This document shows, in pieces, positions 1-7,145 of a stretch of DNA of 13,812 nt (position 1 is the stretch's first letter; every line of letters starts with the position of its first letter). The position numbers and the translations under genes were made by a program. Below the pieces are notes generated by a model, which saw only the letters and a list, made by a program, of their open reading frames with translations, searched no databases and was not told the origin of the DNA. Source of the DNA: JBAXXL01 sp038206725 (GTDB lineage: Bacteria; Bacteroidota; Ignavibacteria; Kapaibacteriales; UBA2268); NCBI GenBank assembly GCA_038206725.1, contig JBBRAO010000056.1, positions 1 through 13,812 of the forward strand, given 5' to 3'.

Positions 1-7
1 TTTTTGA

Positions 8-41
8 TTTGCATTTTATAAATAAATTATTACTATATTTG
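8..41 (+). promoter_or_regulatory. Candidate Bacteroidota-type promoter upstream of the TlpA-like gene
   Basis: TATATTTG at 34-41 matches the Bacteroidota -7 consensus TAnnTTTG. A TTTG at 8-11 lies 22 nt upstream, slightly longer than the usual 19-21 nt spacing to a -33 element. If used, it would leave a 5' leader of roughly 130 nt before the start at 182. The surrounding DNA is very AT-rich, so a chance match is possible. Confidence 0.35.
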
Positions 42-181
42 AATAGTCAAAATGTGACAAACTGATGTGGAATTATTTTTGAGATTGAATTCTTCTCGCG
101 TAAGAATTTGAAATCGGAAATATGACCAAACGCGACATCAGAAAAGTGTAAATTTATTTAAAAAAATATTGGATAATTGGG

Positions 182-1582
182 ATGAAAAAAATAATTTATT
201 TTATACTATTAATAGTGTTTTCCACGTATGGGTTAGAAAGTAAAAATGTAATTAAAGTAATTAATATGACTTCAAAACCTATTAATTTAGTTATATTTAA
301 TCAGAATAATTACTATACAAATGGCAAATGGTGGACTTTTAAAGTAGATTCAATATTTCACTATAAATTTGATAATGCTATCGGAGAGTATCTTTATTAT
401 ATTAAAAGAAATCCAGAAAGTCCCAATGAAGTAATATGGAACAGTTATTTTAGTTTTCTTGCTGATACATTAATAATTGAAGTTAAAAATGATACTTTAA
501 TTCAGAGGTCTTCAGAATCAATTAATAATAATATATTAAGTTCTCTTTACATTGATTCTACGAATTACAAAATGATGCAAATAAAAAATAAAAATAATTG
601 GGAGGTTTTCCTTAAAAAAGCAAACGAAATATACGAAAGCGAATTATCAAAAATATCTAACATATATATAAACATACCGGAAATAAGAGATTACGAAATT
701 GAAAAATTAAAAATGGAATACCATACAAACTTATTGGATTATATCGTTGATAAAACAATTTACAATGATATATTAAACAAAAATGACATTAAAAATGCTT
801 ATGATTCCATAATCGATTACCAAGTAATAAATTATCCAAAATATAAAAACAGCATAGAATACAAAAATATGATAACGAATCTATTTAATTATAGAAATTC
901 ATTAAAGATAAGAAATCTGTTAAATCTTTTTCGACCGCGGAAATCTAAAGAAATTATGTTTGAAGGTTTAGATAGCATTGGCAAACAAGCTATGCAGGTT
1001 CTAATATACAAAGATATTATTGATTTTGTAGAAAATCCTAAATATTTAAAACTTATTGAAAAAAATGTAATTAAAAATGACGAAATTAATAATGATACTA
1101 AAAATGTTATGCTTCAAATCGTTCAAAATAAGTTATCTAAATCAAAGGGGAACAGTTTTCCAATTCAAGAATTTATTGGGAGAGAAAGCGATACAATTCG
1201 TTTAAAAGACTATAAAGGTAAAGTATTATTGATTTGTTTTTGGGCTTCTTGGTGCCCTGGTTGTGTTGAAGATTGTGAAAAAGTAAAACTACTTACGGAA
1301 AGTATTAATGATGCAAATATCGAGGTTTTATCAATCTCACTTGATAATGATGAAAAAGAATATCAAGAGGTTGTAAAAAATAACTGTCTAATAAATGGTA
1401 AATATTTGCGTATTGGTTTTGGTTTTATTAATAGTTACTATAATATACTCGATCTTAACTCTGTGCCACATTTGATTGTATTAGATAAAGAAGGTAAAAT
1501 TTATAGTTCAAATTATAATACATCATCTAATAAATCCGCTGTACGGGAATTAAAAAAATTATCAAAAAAAGGTGAAAAATGA
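182..1582 (+). CDS. Exported TlpA-like thioredoxin-fold protein
   Basis: Probable periplasmic or surface thiol-disulfide oxidoreductase of the TlpA/ResA type, 466 aa. The N-terminus (residues 1-21, two lysines, a hydrophobic stretch, then a small/polar region) looks like a Sec signal peptide. Residues about 22-325 are asparagine/lysine-rich and mostly helical-looking, with no family I recognise; similar N-terminal regions precede TlpA domains in Bacteroidota. The thioredoxin domain spans about 330-460: a WCPGC redox motif at 357-361 (C358, C361) and the cis-proline region SVPHL near 427-431, followed by a VLDKEG strand/turn. Its TGA overlaps the next ATG (ATGA), which suggests translational coupling. 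The redox domain is clear; the substrate is unknown. Confidence 0.85.
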   Translation: MKKIIYFILLIVFSTYGLESKNVIKVINMTSKPINLVIFNQNNYYTNGKWWTFKVDSIFHYKFDNAIGEYLYYIKRNPESPNEVIWNSYFSFLADTLIIEVKNDTLIQRSSESINNNILSSLYIDSTNYKMMQIKNKNNWEVFLKKANEIYESELSKISNIYINIPEIRDYEIEKLKMEYHTNLLDYIVDKTIYNDILNKNDIKNAYDSIIDYQVINYPKYKNSIEYKNMITNLFNYRNSLKIRNLLNLFRPRKSKEIMFEGLDSIGKQAMQVLIYKDIIDFVENPKYLKLIEKNVIKNDEINNDTKNVMLQIVQNKLSKSKGNSFPIQEFIGRESDTIRLKDYKGKVLLICFWASWCPGCVEDCEKVKLLTESINDANIEVLSISLDNDEKEYQEVVKNNCLINGKYLRIGFGFINSYYNILDLNSVPHLIVLDKEGKIYSSNYNTSSNKSAVRELKKLSKKGEK

Positions 1583-1920
1583 AAAAATATATAATTTCGA
1601 TATTGTTGGTGTTTTTTATTACAATTGTTTCATTGTACGCATTACCAATTCTTTCAGTAGTTAATGTATATCCATTACCTTCTGAAAATACTACGACAAT
1701 AGAATATTTTCAACAAATCGGCACAACAAATGATATTACTTTAAAGCTATACAATACAGAAGGTAGTGAAGTAACACAAAAAATAAAATATTCTTTTGAA
1801 ACAGTTATTAATATGCGGAAAAAAGTTATTTTAGAACCACAGAACCTACCAAAAGGTATTTATATTTGCGTTCTTAAATATAAAGAAAATAACTTAAGTG
1901 TAAAAATTATGTTAAATTAG
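1579..1920 (+). CDS. Small exported protein consisting mainly of a T9SS-like sorting domain
   Basis: A 113-aa protein beginning in the ATGA overlap with the upstream TlpA-like gene. Residues 1-22 form a hydrophobic signal-peptide-like segment. From about residue 28 onward it resembles the T9SS type A C-terminal sorting domain: a VYPLPSENTTTIEY segment like the family VYPNPxxxxTTIxF, a strand TLKLYNTEGSEV like the family xLxIYDxxGxxV, then LPKGIYICVLKY and a final NLSVKIMLN, like LPxGIYxxxxxxxxxxxxxKxxxx. There is no room for a cargo domain between signal and sorting region, which is unusual. It may be a pilin-like or adaptor mini-protein, a partner of the TlpA protein, or the surviving tail of a larger protein. 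The family assignment is good; the function is unknown. Confidence 0.7.
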   Translation: MKKYIISILLVFFITIVSLYALPILSVVNVYPLPSENTTTIEYFQQIGTTNDITLKLYNTEGSEVTQKIKYSFETVINMRKKVILEPQNLPKGIYICVLKYKENNLSVKIMLN

Positions 1921-1921
1921 T

Positions 1922-2010
1922 TTGATCAAGATGTTGCAACACTTTGTTCTTTTATCTGGATATTTTTAAATTATTTAAAAAAAGCCCTTTCTTGTTGGTA
2001 TCTTGATTAA
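1922..2010. repeat. Long-range inverted repeat downstream of the TlpA/sorting-domain operon
   Basis: TTGATCAAGAT at 1922-1932 is complementary to ATCTTGATTAA at 2000-2010 with one G-T pair, about 67 nt apart. The right arm is followed at once by a perfect 12-bp palindrome TTTTCGCGAAAA (2014-2025). A second pair, AGCCCT at 1983-1988 and AGGGCT at 2058-2063, is interleaved with it. The minus-strand reading ends in a run of T after AGGGCT, like a terminator with an oversized loop. No gene is seen in 1921-2124. Confidence 0.35.
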
Positions 2011-2124
2011 TGCTTTTCGCGAAAAAAACATCACTTTTACAGCTACTCAACTAAGTCAGGGCTCAGTGTAAATTGTATTTAAACAATTTGACGCTATGAC
2101 GTATGGTGCGTAAATATATTTTAA

Positions 2125-2235
2125 TTGAATGCAGTTACATTTAATATCAGCCTTGATGTAATATATGATGAATATCAAGCCTCATATATTCAATACAAAC
2201 AAAACTTGAATTTGGGAATCGTTGCTGATTTTTAA
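2125..2235 (+). pseudogene. Possible C-terminal remnant of an outer-membrane beta-barrel protein
   Basis: After a stop at 2122-2124 there are 36 open codons to the TAA at 2233-2235. The peptide shows alternating hydrophobic/polar strands (NISLDVIYDEY, then IQYKQNLNLGIVADF) and ends in phenylalanine, as do the last two strands of outer-membrane barrels such as DUF481/DUF3078-type proteins. There is no plausible start codon and no upstream in-frame continuation. The frame stops 11 nt before a terminator hairpin, as the end of a real gene would. The length is too short for certainty; it may be chance. Confidence 0.35.
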
Positions 2236-2240
2236 TCAAA

Positions 2241-2276
2241 AAAAATGGGCTACACTTCGAAAGTGGAGCCCGTTTT
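2241..2276. terminator. Bidirectional rho-independent terminator (serC, and the frame ending at 2235)
   Basis: The stem GGGCT-a-CACTT (2247-2257) pairs with AAGTG-g-AGCCC (2261-2271) around a short CGA loop. On the minus strand the stem is followed by a run of eight T (complement of 2238-2245), placing it downstream of the serC stop at 2303. On the plus strand it is followed by GTTTTT. Confidence 0.85.
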
Positions 2277-2302
2277 TACAAAATATAATAAACAAAAGTT
2301 GT

Positions 2303-3397
2303 TTATTTATTAGCTTTATAGAATGTTTCCATAAATTTAGATAATGCTTGAACTGATTCCATAGGGCAGGCATTGTAAACTGACGCGCGAACGCCGCCTA
2401 CTGAACGGTGACCTTTCAAGCCTAACATATTCAATGCTTTTGCTTCTTTTACAAATTGATCTTCCAATTCAGGGGTAGGCAAATTGAAAGTGATATTCAT
2501 AAATGAACGATCAACAACATCTTTAACCGCTCCCTTATAGAAATCGTTCATTGTGTCGATAGCACCGTAGATATAACCTGCTTTTTCAGCGTTCATTTCT
2601 TCGATTTTTACTAAACCGCCTTTTTTCAAAATCCATTTTAGTGTCTGACCAACAACGTAAATAGGGAAAACAGGAGGAGTGTTGAACAATGATTCTTCTT
2701 TAACGTGAGTTTTATAGTTCAACATTGTTGGAACATCAGGATAAGCGCATTTTTCCAACCAATCTTTTTTAATGATTGCCATAACCACACCCGCTGGACC
2801 TATGTTTTTTTGCGCACCTGCATAAATCAGGCTGTATTTAGAAAAATCGTAAGGTCTTGAGAACATATTGGAAGACATATCGGCAATTATCGGAATACTT
2901 ACGTCCGGAGTTTCTTTCAACTCAGTACCGTAAATCGTATTGTTTGTTGTGATATGTACATAATCGGAATCATCTTCAACTTTCCAGCCTTTTGGAATAT
3001 AATTAAAGTTTGCATCTTTAGAAGTAGCAGTTTCTTTAACTGCTAAGTTTCGTTGTTTAGCTACCCATACAGCCTCTTTATAGGCTTTTGTAGCCCAAAC
3101 GCCTGTATTTATATATTCTGCTTTTTTATTTAAAAAGTTAGTTGGTACAGTCAAAAATTGTTGGCTTGCACCACCACCAACGAAAATCACTGAATAATCG
3201 GCGGCAGATAAACCTGCTATTTCCAAACAGTCAGCTTGTGCTTCTTGAATTACTTTCTCAAAGTCTTTCGAACGATGACTGATTTCAAGAATTGAAACGC
3301 CTAAGTTATTGAAATCCCAAGCGGCATCGCGCGCTTTTTCTAATACTTCAACCGGCAATATAGCTGGCCCTGCGAAGAAATTATGTGCTCTGTTCAT
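2303..3397 (-). CDS. serC: Phosphoserine aminotransferase
   Basis: PLP-dependent cytosolic enzyme that converts 3-phosphohydroxypyruvate and glutamate to O-phosphoserine and 2-oxoglutarate, the second step of serine biosynthesis; it may also act in the DXP-dependent PLP pathway. It has 364 aa, the normal length. Visible landmarks: N-terminal NFFAGPAILP (residues 6-15), EISHRS (38-43), the phosphate-binding loop GGGASQQF (74-81), ADMSSN (172-177) with Asp173 to hold the pyridine nitrogen, and AGAQKN (193-198) with Lys197 as the Schiff-base lysine. The C-terminal GHRSVGGVRASVYNA segment is also typical. The ATG at 3397 has a GGAG at 3403-3406, well spaced. It lies 122 nt downstream of ppk1 on the same strand and ends at a strong terminator. 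No serA or serB is nearby. Confidence 0.96.
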   Translation of the reverse strand: MNRAHNFFAGPAILPVEVLEKARDAAWDFNNLGVSILEISHRSKDFEKVIQEAQADCLEIAGLSAADYSVIFVGGGASQQFLTVPTNFLNKKAEYINTGVWATKAYKEAVWVAKQRNLAVKETATSKDANFNYIPKGWKVEDDSDYVHITTNNTIYGTELKETPDVSIPIIADMSSNMFSRPYDFSKYSLIYAGAQKNIGPAGVVMAIIKKDWLEKCAYPDVPTMLNYKTHVKEESLFNTPPVFPIYVVGQTLKWILKKGGLVKIEEMNAEKAGYIYGAIDTMNDFYKGAVKDVVDRSFMNITFNLPTPELEDQFVKEAKALNMLGLKGHRSVGGVRASVYNACPMESVQALSKFMETFYKANK

Positions 3398-3402
3398 ATC
3401 AA

Positions 3403-3406
3403 CTCC
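3403..3406 (-). promoter_or_regulatory. Shine-Dalgarno site of serC
   Basis: GGAG on the minus strand, 5 nt before the ATG at 3397. This is one of the few clear Shine-Dalgarno sites in the window and fixes the serC start. Confidence 0.6.
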
Positions 3407-3489
3407 AAATAATTTAAATTATTGAATAAGAAAAAAAGCAAAATTAACAAAAATTAATCAATTTCAAACCATTTTGTAAGAAAATATCA

Positions 3490-3512
3490 ATTTATAGTGA
3501 TATTTATAGTGA
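3490..3512. repeat. Tandem 12-nt repeat between ppk1 and serC
   Basis: ATTTATAGTGA occurs at 3490-3500 and again at 3502-3512, a period of 12 nt. It sits just downstream of the ppk1 stop and about 95 nt upstream of serC. It could be a paired regulator site for serC or a slippage product. No family is suggested by the sequence. Confidence 0.4.
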
Positions 3513-3519
3513 AAAAAGA

Positions 3520-5616
3520 TTAAAACAATTTGCTTGTCTTCTCCAAAAATGCGTCTTGTGCAGAAAATGCTTCATCATCCTGATCAAATTCAATTTGTGT
3601 ATATGTTCCGTTGCTATTTAATTTCCAAGAATTGGTATTATCTTTCCAAAAGAAATTCAGATATTCCATAATCATATTACGAGTTTTTTCCTCTTCGATA
3701 ACAAACATAGATTCTACGCGACGCTGCATATTGCGGCTCATCCAATCAGCACTCGAAAGGAATATTTTTTCATCCCCGCCATTACGGAAATATATAATCC
3801 TTGAATGTTCAAGAAATCTGCCAACGATACTTTTAACTTCAATGTTTTCGCTCAATCCGGGTACGCCCGGACGCAAACAACAAATACCCCTGATTATTAA
3901 TTTGATTTTTACACCTTTTTGGCTTGCTTTATAAAGGGCATTAATAATTTCCCTTTGCGATAGGGCGTTCATTTTAGCTATGATAAGCCCCGGATTTTCT
4001 ACGGTATGCAAATCAATCTCACGCTGAATTAGTTGTAGAGTTTTATCGAAAAGGTATTCAGGAGCGGTGATAATTCTATTCCATTCAGTATGATACGAGT
4101 ATCCTGTCAGATGATTGAAAAAGTTTATTGCATCTTGCGCAAAACCAGGATTTGCGGTAAATAGTCCTATATCGCTATACTGCTGAGCGGTAATTTGGTT
4201 ATAATTACCTGTTGAAATATGAACATAAGTACGCATTTTGTCAATTTCTTTTCTAACTACAATCGCGATTTTGCTATGAGTTTTTAACCCCGGTACCCCA
4301 TAAACAACGTGAGCTCCGGTTTTTTCCAATTCTTTAGCCCACCAAATATTCTTTTCTTCATCGAAACGCGCTTTCAATTCGACAAGAGCTGTTACAAATT
4401 TGCCATTATCTGCCGCACGCATCAATGCACGAACGATGTCGGAGTCTTTATTTGTTCGGTATAATGTAATTTTTATTGCGGCAACATCGGGATCGGTTGA
4501 GGCTTCATCAATGAATTTTAGAACACTGCTGTCAAATGATTCATAAGGATGATGAAGTAAATAATCCGATTTTTTAATCATCGCAAAAACATTGTTGCCG
4601 GCTTTGGTAAACGGTTTAAAGTTAGCCGGTGCAAAGGGTTTATATTTCAGCTTTCTAATGTCCAGTGAGTATAAAAACATAAAATCCGATAAACCTAATG
4701 GGCGGTCAATTATATATATATCATCGGGTTGAAGCTTTAGTGTGCTCATAAGAAAACGCGATAAGTATTTTGGTAAGCGGGAGCTATGCTCTAATCGCAC
4801 AGCGGCTTTACCCCAATGCCGAGTTTTTAACAAGCTAGCAATCTCGGATATTAAATCTTCCGCTTCATCTTCAGCTACTTCGATATCGGCATCTCGTGTA
4901 ACCCTAAATGTATTTGTGGTAATTATATTCATTCCCGGGAAAAGTAGGAATGAAAATTCCTGAATCAAATCCTCGATAAGAATAAACTGATTGCCGTCTA
5001 ACCAATCGAGTTCAATAAATTTTGGTAAAATATTAGGAATTTGTACGAAGGCAAATTTATTTTCACTAGTTTTAGTCCGTTTATCTTTCAATACGAAGGC
5101 GATATTCAGACTTCTATTGATTAACTGCGGAAAACGATTATTGCGACTTAAACTTATCGGTGTTAATGCCGGTAAAATATTATCAACAAAATAATCACTA
5201 AGTTTAGTTCTGCTTTTTCTATCCAAATCATTGTATTTGCGGATAAATATTCCGTTTTCCTCTAATTCAGGTAAAATAACATCCATCAAAAGCCTTTCTT
5301 GCCGCTCATATAGCGGTGCTAAGCGTTTTTTGATTTCTTTCAATTGCGCGGCAGGGGACATTCCGTCGAATGATAATTCGATTCCTGCGTCGGTCATTTG
5401 ACTCTTTAAACTGGCTACCCTGATTTGGAAAAACTCATCCATATTGGAGCTGACTATGATGCAGAATTTTAATCTTTCCAATAAGGGATTTTCCGGGTTT
5501 TCAGCCTCAGCCAATACCCGATAATTAAATTCTATGGCGCTCAATTCGCGGTTAATATAGTTGTCCGGATTGGCAATCCAATTTTTATTTTTCGTTTTTG
5601 TAGATTTTTCTTTCAT
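3520..5616 (-). CDS. ppk1: Polyphosphate kinase 1
   Basis: Reversibly transfers the terminal phosphate of ATP to inorganic polyphosphate. With the ATG at 5616 the protein has 698 aa, the usual PPK1 length. A longer in-frame ATG at 5715 would add 33 hydrophobic residues and overlap the divergent umuD-like gene, so I reject it. Landmarks: the N-terminal domain starts NRELSAIEFNYRVL and includes SSNMDEFFQIRV; the central LLHHPYESFD is typical; the autophosphorylated histidine is in LKTHSKIA (His447) and a second conserved histidine in FLEHSRI (His604). The C-terminal SSADWMSRNMQRRVE also matches. No exopolyphosphatase is adjacent. It may be co-transcribed with serC, but the 122-nt gap makes separate expression possible. 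Confidence 0.97.
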   Translation of the reverse strand: MKEKSTKTKNKNWIANPDNYINRELSAIEFNYRVLAEAENPENPLLERLKFCIIVSSNMDEFFQIRVASLKSQMTDAGIELSFDGMSPAAQLKEIKKRLAPLYERQERLLMDVILPELEENGIFIRKYNDLDRKSRTKLSDYFVDNILPALTPISLSRNNRFPQLINRSLNIAFVLKDKRTKTSENKFAFVQIPNILPKFIELDWLDGNQFILIEDLIQEFSFLLFPGMNIITTNTFRVTRDADIEVAEDEAEDLISEIASLLKTRHWGKAAVRLEHSSRLPKYLSRFLMSTLKLQPDDIYIIDRPLGLSDFMFLYSLDIRKLKYKPFAPANFKPFTKAGNNVFAMIKKSDYLLHHPYESFDSSVLKFIDEASTDPDVAAIKITLYRTNKDSDIVRALMRAADNGKFVTALVELKARFDEEKNIWWAKELEKTGAHVVYGVPGLKTHSKIAIVVRKEIDKMRTYVHISTGNYNQITAQQYSDIGLFTANPGFAQDAINFFNHLTGYSYHTEWNRIITAPEYLFDKTLQLIQREIDLHTVENPGLIIAKMNALSQREIINALYKASQKGVKIKLIIRGICCLRPGVPGLSENIEVKSIVGRFLEHSRIIYFRNGGDEKIFLSSADWMSRNMQRRVESMFVIEEEKTRNMIMEYLNFFWKDNTNSWKLNSNGTYTQIEFDQDDEAFSAQDAFLEKTSKLF

Positions 5617-5689
5617 TGAAGTAAATAATTCTCTATTTTTGTTTTTTAAAATTAACCAAAATAAACTTAAAATTATACAATTTATTTGA

Positions 5690-6136
5690 ATGAAAAAAAT
5701 AATTATAAAAAACATCGAAAAAATATTTCAACCCGACTTAGATTCTAGAAGCAATTATCCGATATTTTTGGAATCAGTTTCAGCGGGATTTCCTTCGCCA
5801 GCGGATGATTACTTAGAAGGTAAGCTGGATTTAAATGAACACTTAGTTCGCAACCCGGCTTCCACTTTTTTCGTACGAGTAACCGGTGATTCGATGATTA
5901 ATGCCGGAATTTATTCGGGTGATATTTTAATTGTTGATCGCTCACTTAACACCAAAAGTGGTAATATCGTTATTGCTGTTTTAGACGGAGATTTGACTGT
6001 CAAACGATTTATTTATGAAAATGGGATAGTAAAACTCTACCCCGAAAATCCGGCTTACAAACCAATCGAAGTAAAAGGTGAAATGAAATTCGAAGTTTGG
6101 GGCGTAGTCCGAACGGTTATTCATAATGTGCTTTAG
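5690..6136 (+). CDS. umuD: UmuD-like S24 (LexA-fold) peptidase
   Basis: A 148-aa protein close to E. coli UmuD (139 aa) in length and layout. A short N-terminal arm without an HTH domain is followed by the cleavage region SAGFPSPADDY, where Ala32-Gly33 replaces the usual Cys-Gly. Then comes GDSMI with nucleophile Ser68 and LTVKRF with general base Lys105. Known role of the family: RecA-stimulated self-cleavage yields UmuD', which activates the translesion polymerase UmuC (Pol V). No umuC follows; the next gene is convergent across a terminator. It is divergent from ppk1 with about 73 bp between start codons. I see no recognisable LexA box there. An orphan umuD, a UmuD'-like regulator, or a partner of a distant umuC are all possible. 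Confidence 0.9.
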   Translation: MKKIIIKNIEKIFQPDLDSRSNYPIFLESVSAGFPSPADDYLEGKLDLNEHLVRNPASTFFVRVTGDSMINAGIYSGDILIVDRSLNTKSGNIVIAVLDGDLTVKRFIYENGIVKLYPENPAYKPIEVKGEMKFEVWGVVRTVIHNVL

Positions 6137-6140
6137 TTAA

Positions 6141-6178
6141 AAAAGGAACCTTCCGAAGGTTTGAACCTGCGGAAGGTT
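6141..6178. terminator. Convergent terminator between the umuD-like and DUF2892 genes
   Basis: A 9-bp stem, AACCTTCCG (6147-6155) with CGGAAGGTT (6170-6178), continues after one A-G mismatch into AGGTT/AACCT. On the minus strand it is followed by CC and six T (complement of 6139-6146), serving the DUF2892 gene that ends at 6189. On the plus strand the T tract is weak, but the hairpin lies right after the umuD-like stop. Confidence 0.8.
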
Positions 6179-6188
6179 TATGAAATAG

Positions 6189-6425
6189 TTATTCGGGCTT
6201 TGTTTCTTTTTTGAAATTACAGCAAGCGCAAGTCTTTGTATTCCATTTAAAAACAGTATAAAGTTGGCAAAAACCAATCACACTTGTGATAAGAAATATA
6301 CCTGCAACCACTAATAAAATCACAGCCCATACACCGTTGATAGCTGAAGAAAAGTACAATATCACTATGCCGATAGCTATTATGATTCTGACTATTCTGT
6401 CTATAAGACCCATATTAATTTTCAT
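6189..6425 (-). CDS. DUF2892 inner-membrane protein with a cysteine-rich tail
   Basis: A 78-aa member of the DUF2892 (YgaP transmembrane-like) family. It begins with the family signature MKINMGLIDRIVRI and has two hydrophobic helices at about residues 12-30 and 33-51, then GFCQLY. The C-terminal tail carries a CACC cluster (about residues 66-69) that its neighbour lacks, a potential metal or thiol site. DUF2892 proteins often lie beside rhodanese, hemerythrin or sulfur/redox genes; their biochemical role is not settled. It follows its paralog by 78 nt on the same strand and ends at a strong terminator, so the pair is probably an operon. Confidence 0.8.
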   Translation of the reverse strand: MKINMGLIDRIVRIIIAIGIVILYFSSAINGVWAVILLVVAGIFLITSVIGFCQLYTVFKWNTKTCACCNFKKETKPE

Positions 6426-6503
6426 AATTTTACCATATAATATATAGATAATATAGTTTAATTAAAAATGCTATTTAAGTATTAACTTATAAGAAATAAG
6501 TAA

Positions 6504-6740
6504 TTATAAATTTGCGTTTGTGTCCTTATGTTCTTCCTTTTTACAAGTATTAATCATCAATATCTGATACAAAGGGCAAAAGCCAATTGCACTTGTAATG
6601 ATCAATATACCGGCTAATATTAATAGTAATATTCCGAGAAAGCCTGATATTACAATTGTAAAATACAGTACAACTATTGCAATACCAACAATTGCTCTGA
6701 TTATTCGGTCAGTAATTCCCATATTAATCTTTATCTTCAT
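6504..6740 (-). CDS. DUF2892 inner-membrane protein, paralog
   Basis: A 78-aa protein strongly similar to its downstream neighbour: MKIKINMGITDRIIRAI, two membrane segments at about residues 14-32 and 35-53, and GFCPLY (about 56-61). The tail has a single cysteine in NTCKKEE. I place the start at the ATG at 6740 because GGAG lies 6 nt before it (6747-6750). A longer reading would need a TTG at 6752 that sits on this ribosome-binding site. The two copies look like a local duplication with diverged tails. Confidence 0.8.
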   Translation of the reverse strand: MKIKINMGITDRIIRAIVGIAIVVLYFTIVISGFLGILLLILAGILIITSAIGFCPLYQILMINTCKKEEHKDTNANL

Positions 6741-6746
6741 AATCCG

Positions 6747-6750
6747 CTCC
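6747..6750 (-). promoter_or_regulatory. Shine-Dalgarno site fixing the start of the upstream DUF2892 gene
   Basis: GGAG on the minus strand, 6 nt from the ATG at 6740. It overlaps the alternative TTG start region and decides in favour of the shorter protein. Confidence 0.55.
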
Positions 6751-6861
6751 AATTAAATTTATTAAAAGATCTGGTTTTCAGCCTTTTTAAAAACTTTATA
6801 TTTTAGACGTTTATCTCAAGAAATAATGTATATCTATAATTATATTCCTGTTTTCAGTATT

Positions 6862-7026
6862 TTAAAAGCACTTTGATTTTTCGAATACCGGTGGACTCAA
6901 TTTACTTCTTACATTGTTCGAGACACCATATCCATCGGTTGGGAATCCTAATAAGTTATCATCCATCTTGTTATTTTGATTTTCATCGTGAATAACAGCT
7001 AACGCATAGGCCCATATTTCAAATAT
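6862..7026 (-). pseudogene. C-terminal remnant of a DUF2141 protein
   Basis: Fifty-four open codons between a TAA at 7027-7029 and the TAA at 6862-6864, with no usable start. The reading WAYALAVIHDENQNNKMD, then LLGFPTDGYGVSNN, then PPVFEKSKCF follows the C-terminal half of DUF2141 proteins (family pattern YAIAVxHDENxNxKLDTNxxGxPxEGYGFSNN, then GPPxFxxA). The N-terminal half (signal peptide and first strands) is absent; upstream lies the terminator of another remnant. The match is long and position-specific, so I regard the identity as firm and the loss of function as likely. Confidence 0.75.
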
Positions 7027-7072
7027 TTATTTATATTTGGTTTATGCACACTGAGTTTAAGAAAGCATACCC

Positions 7073-7102
7073 AAAAAAAGCCCATATACAGAAGATAGGG
7101 CT
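7073..7102 (-). terminator. Terminator behind the M1-like remnant
   Basis: AGCCC (7079-7083) pairs with GGGCT (7098-7102), extended inside by TAT/ATA past a bulged A. On the minus strand the stem is followed by seven T (complement of 7073-7079). It lies about 45 nt beyond the stop of the M1-like remnant at 7146. Confidence 0.75.
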
Positions 7103-7145
7103 CGATTTAATAAATGATGTTTCAATGATGTTAAGTATTGAATTT

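Noticed and set aside
4742..5194. Plus-strand frames inside ppk1
   Set aside because: They are antisense to conserved PPK1 sequence and show no family features.
5617..5715. 33-residue hydrophobic N-terminal extension of polyphosphate kinase
   Set aside because: It overlaps the divergent umuD-like start, is compositionally AT-driven, and the 698-aa form from 5616 already begins where PPK1 proteins usually do.
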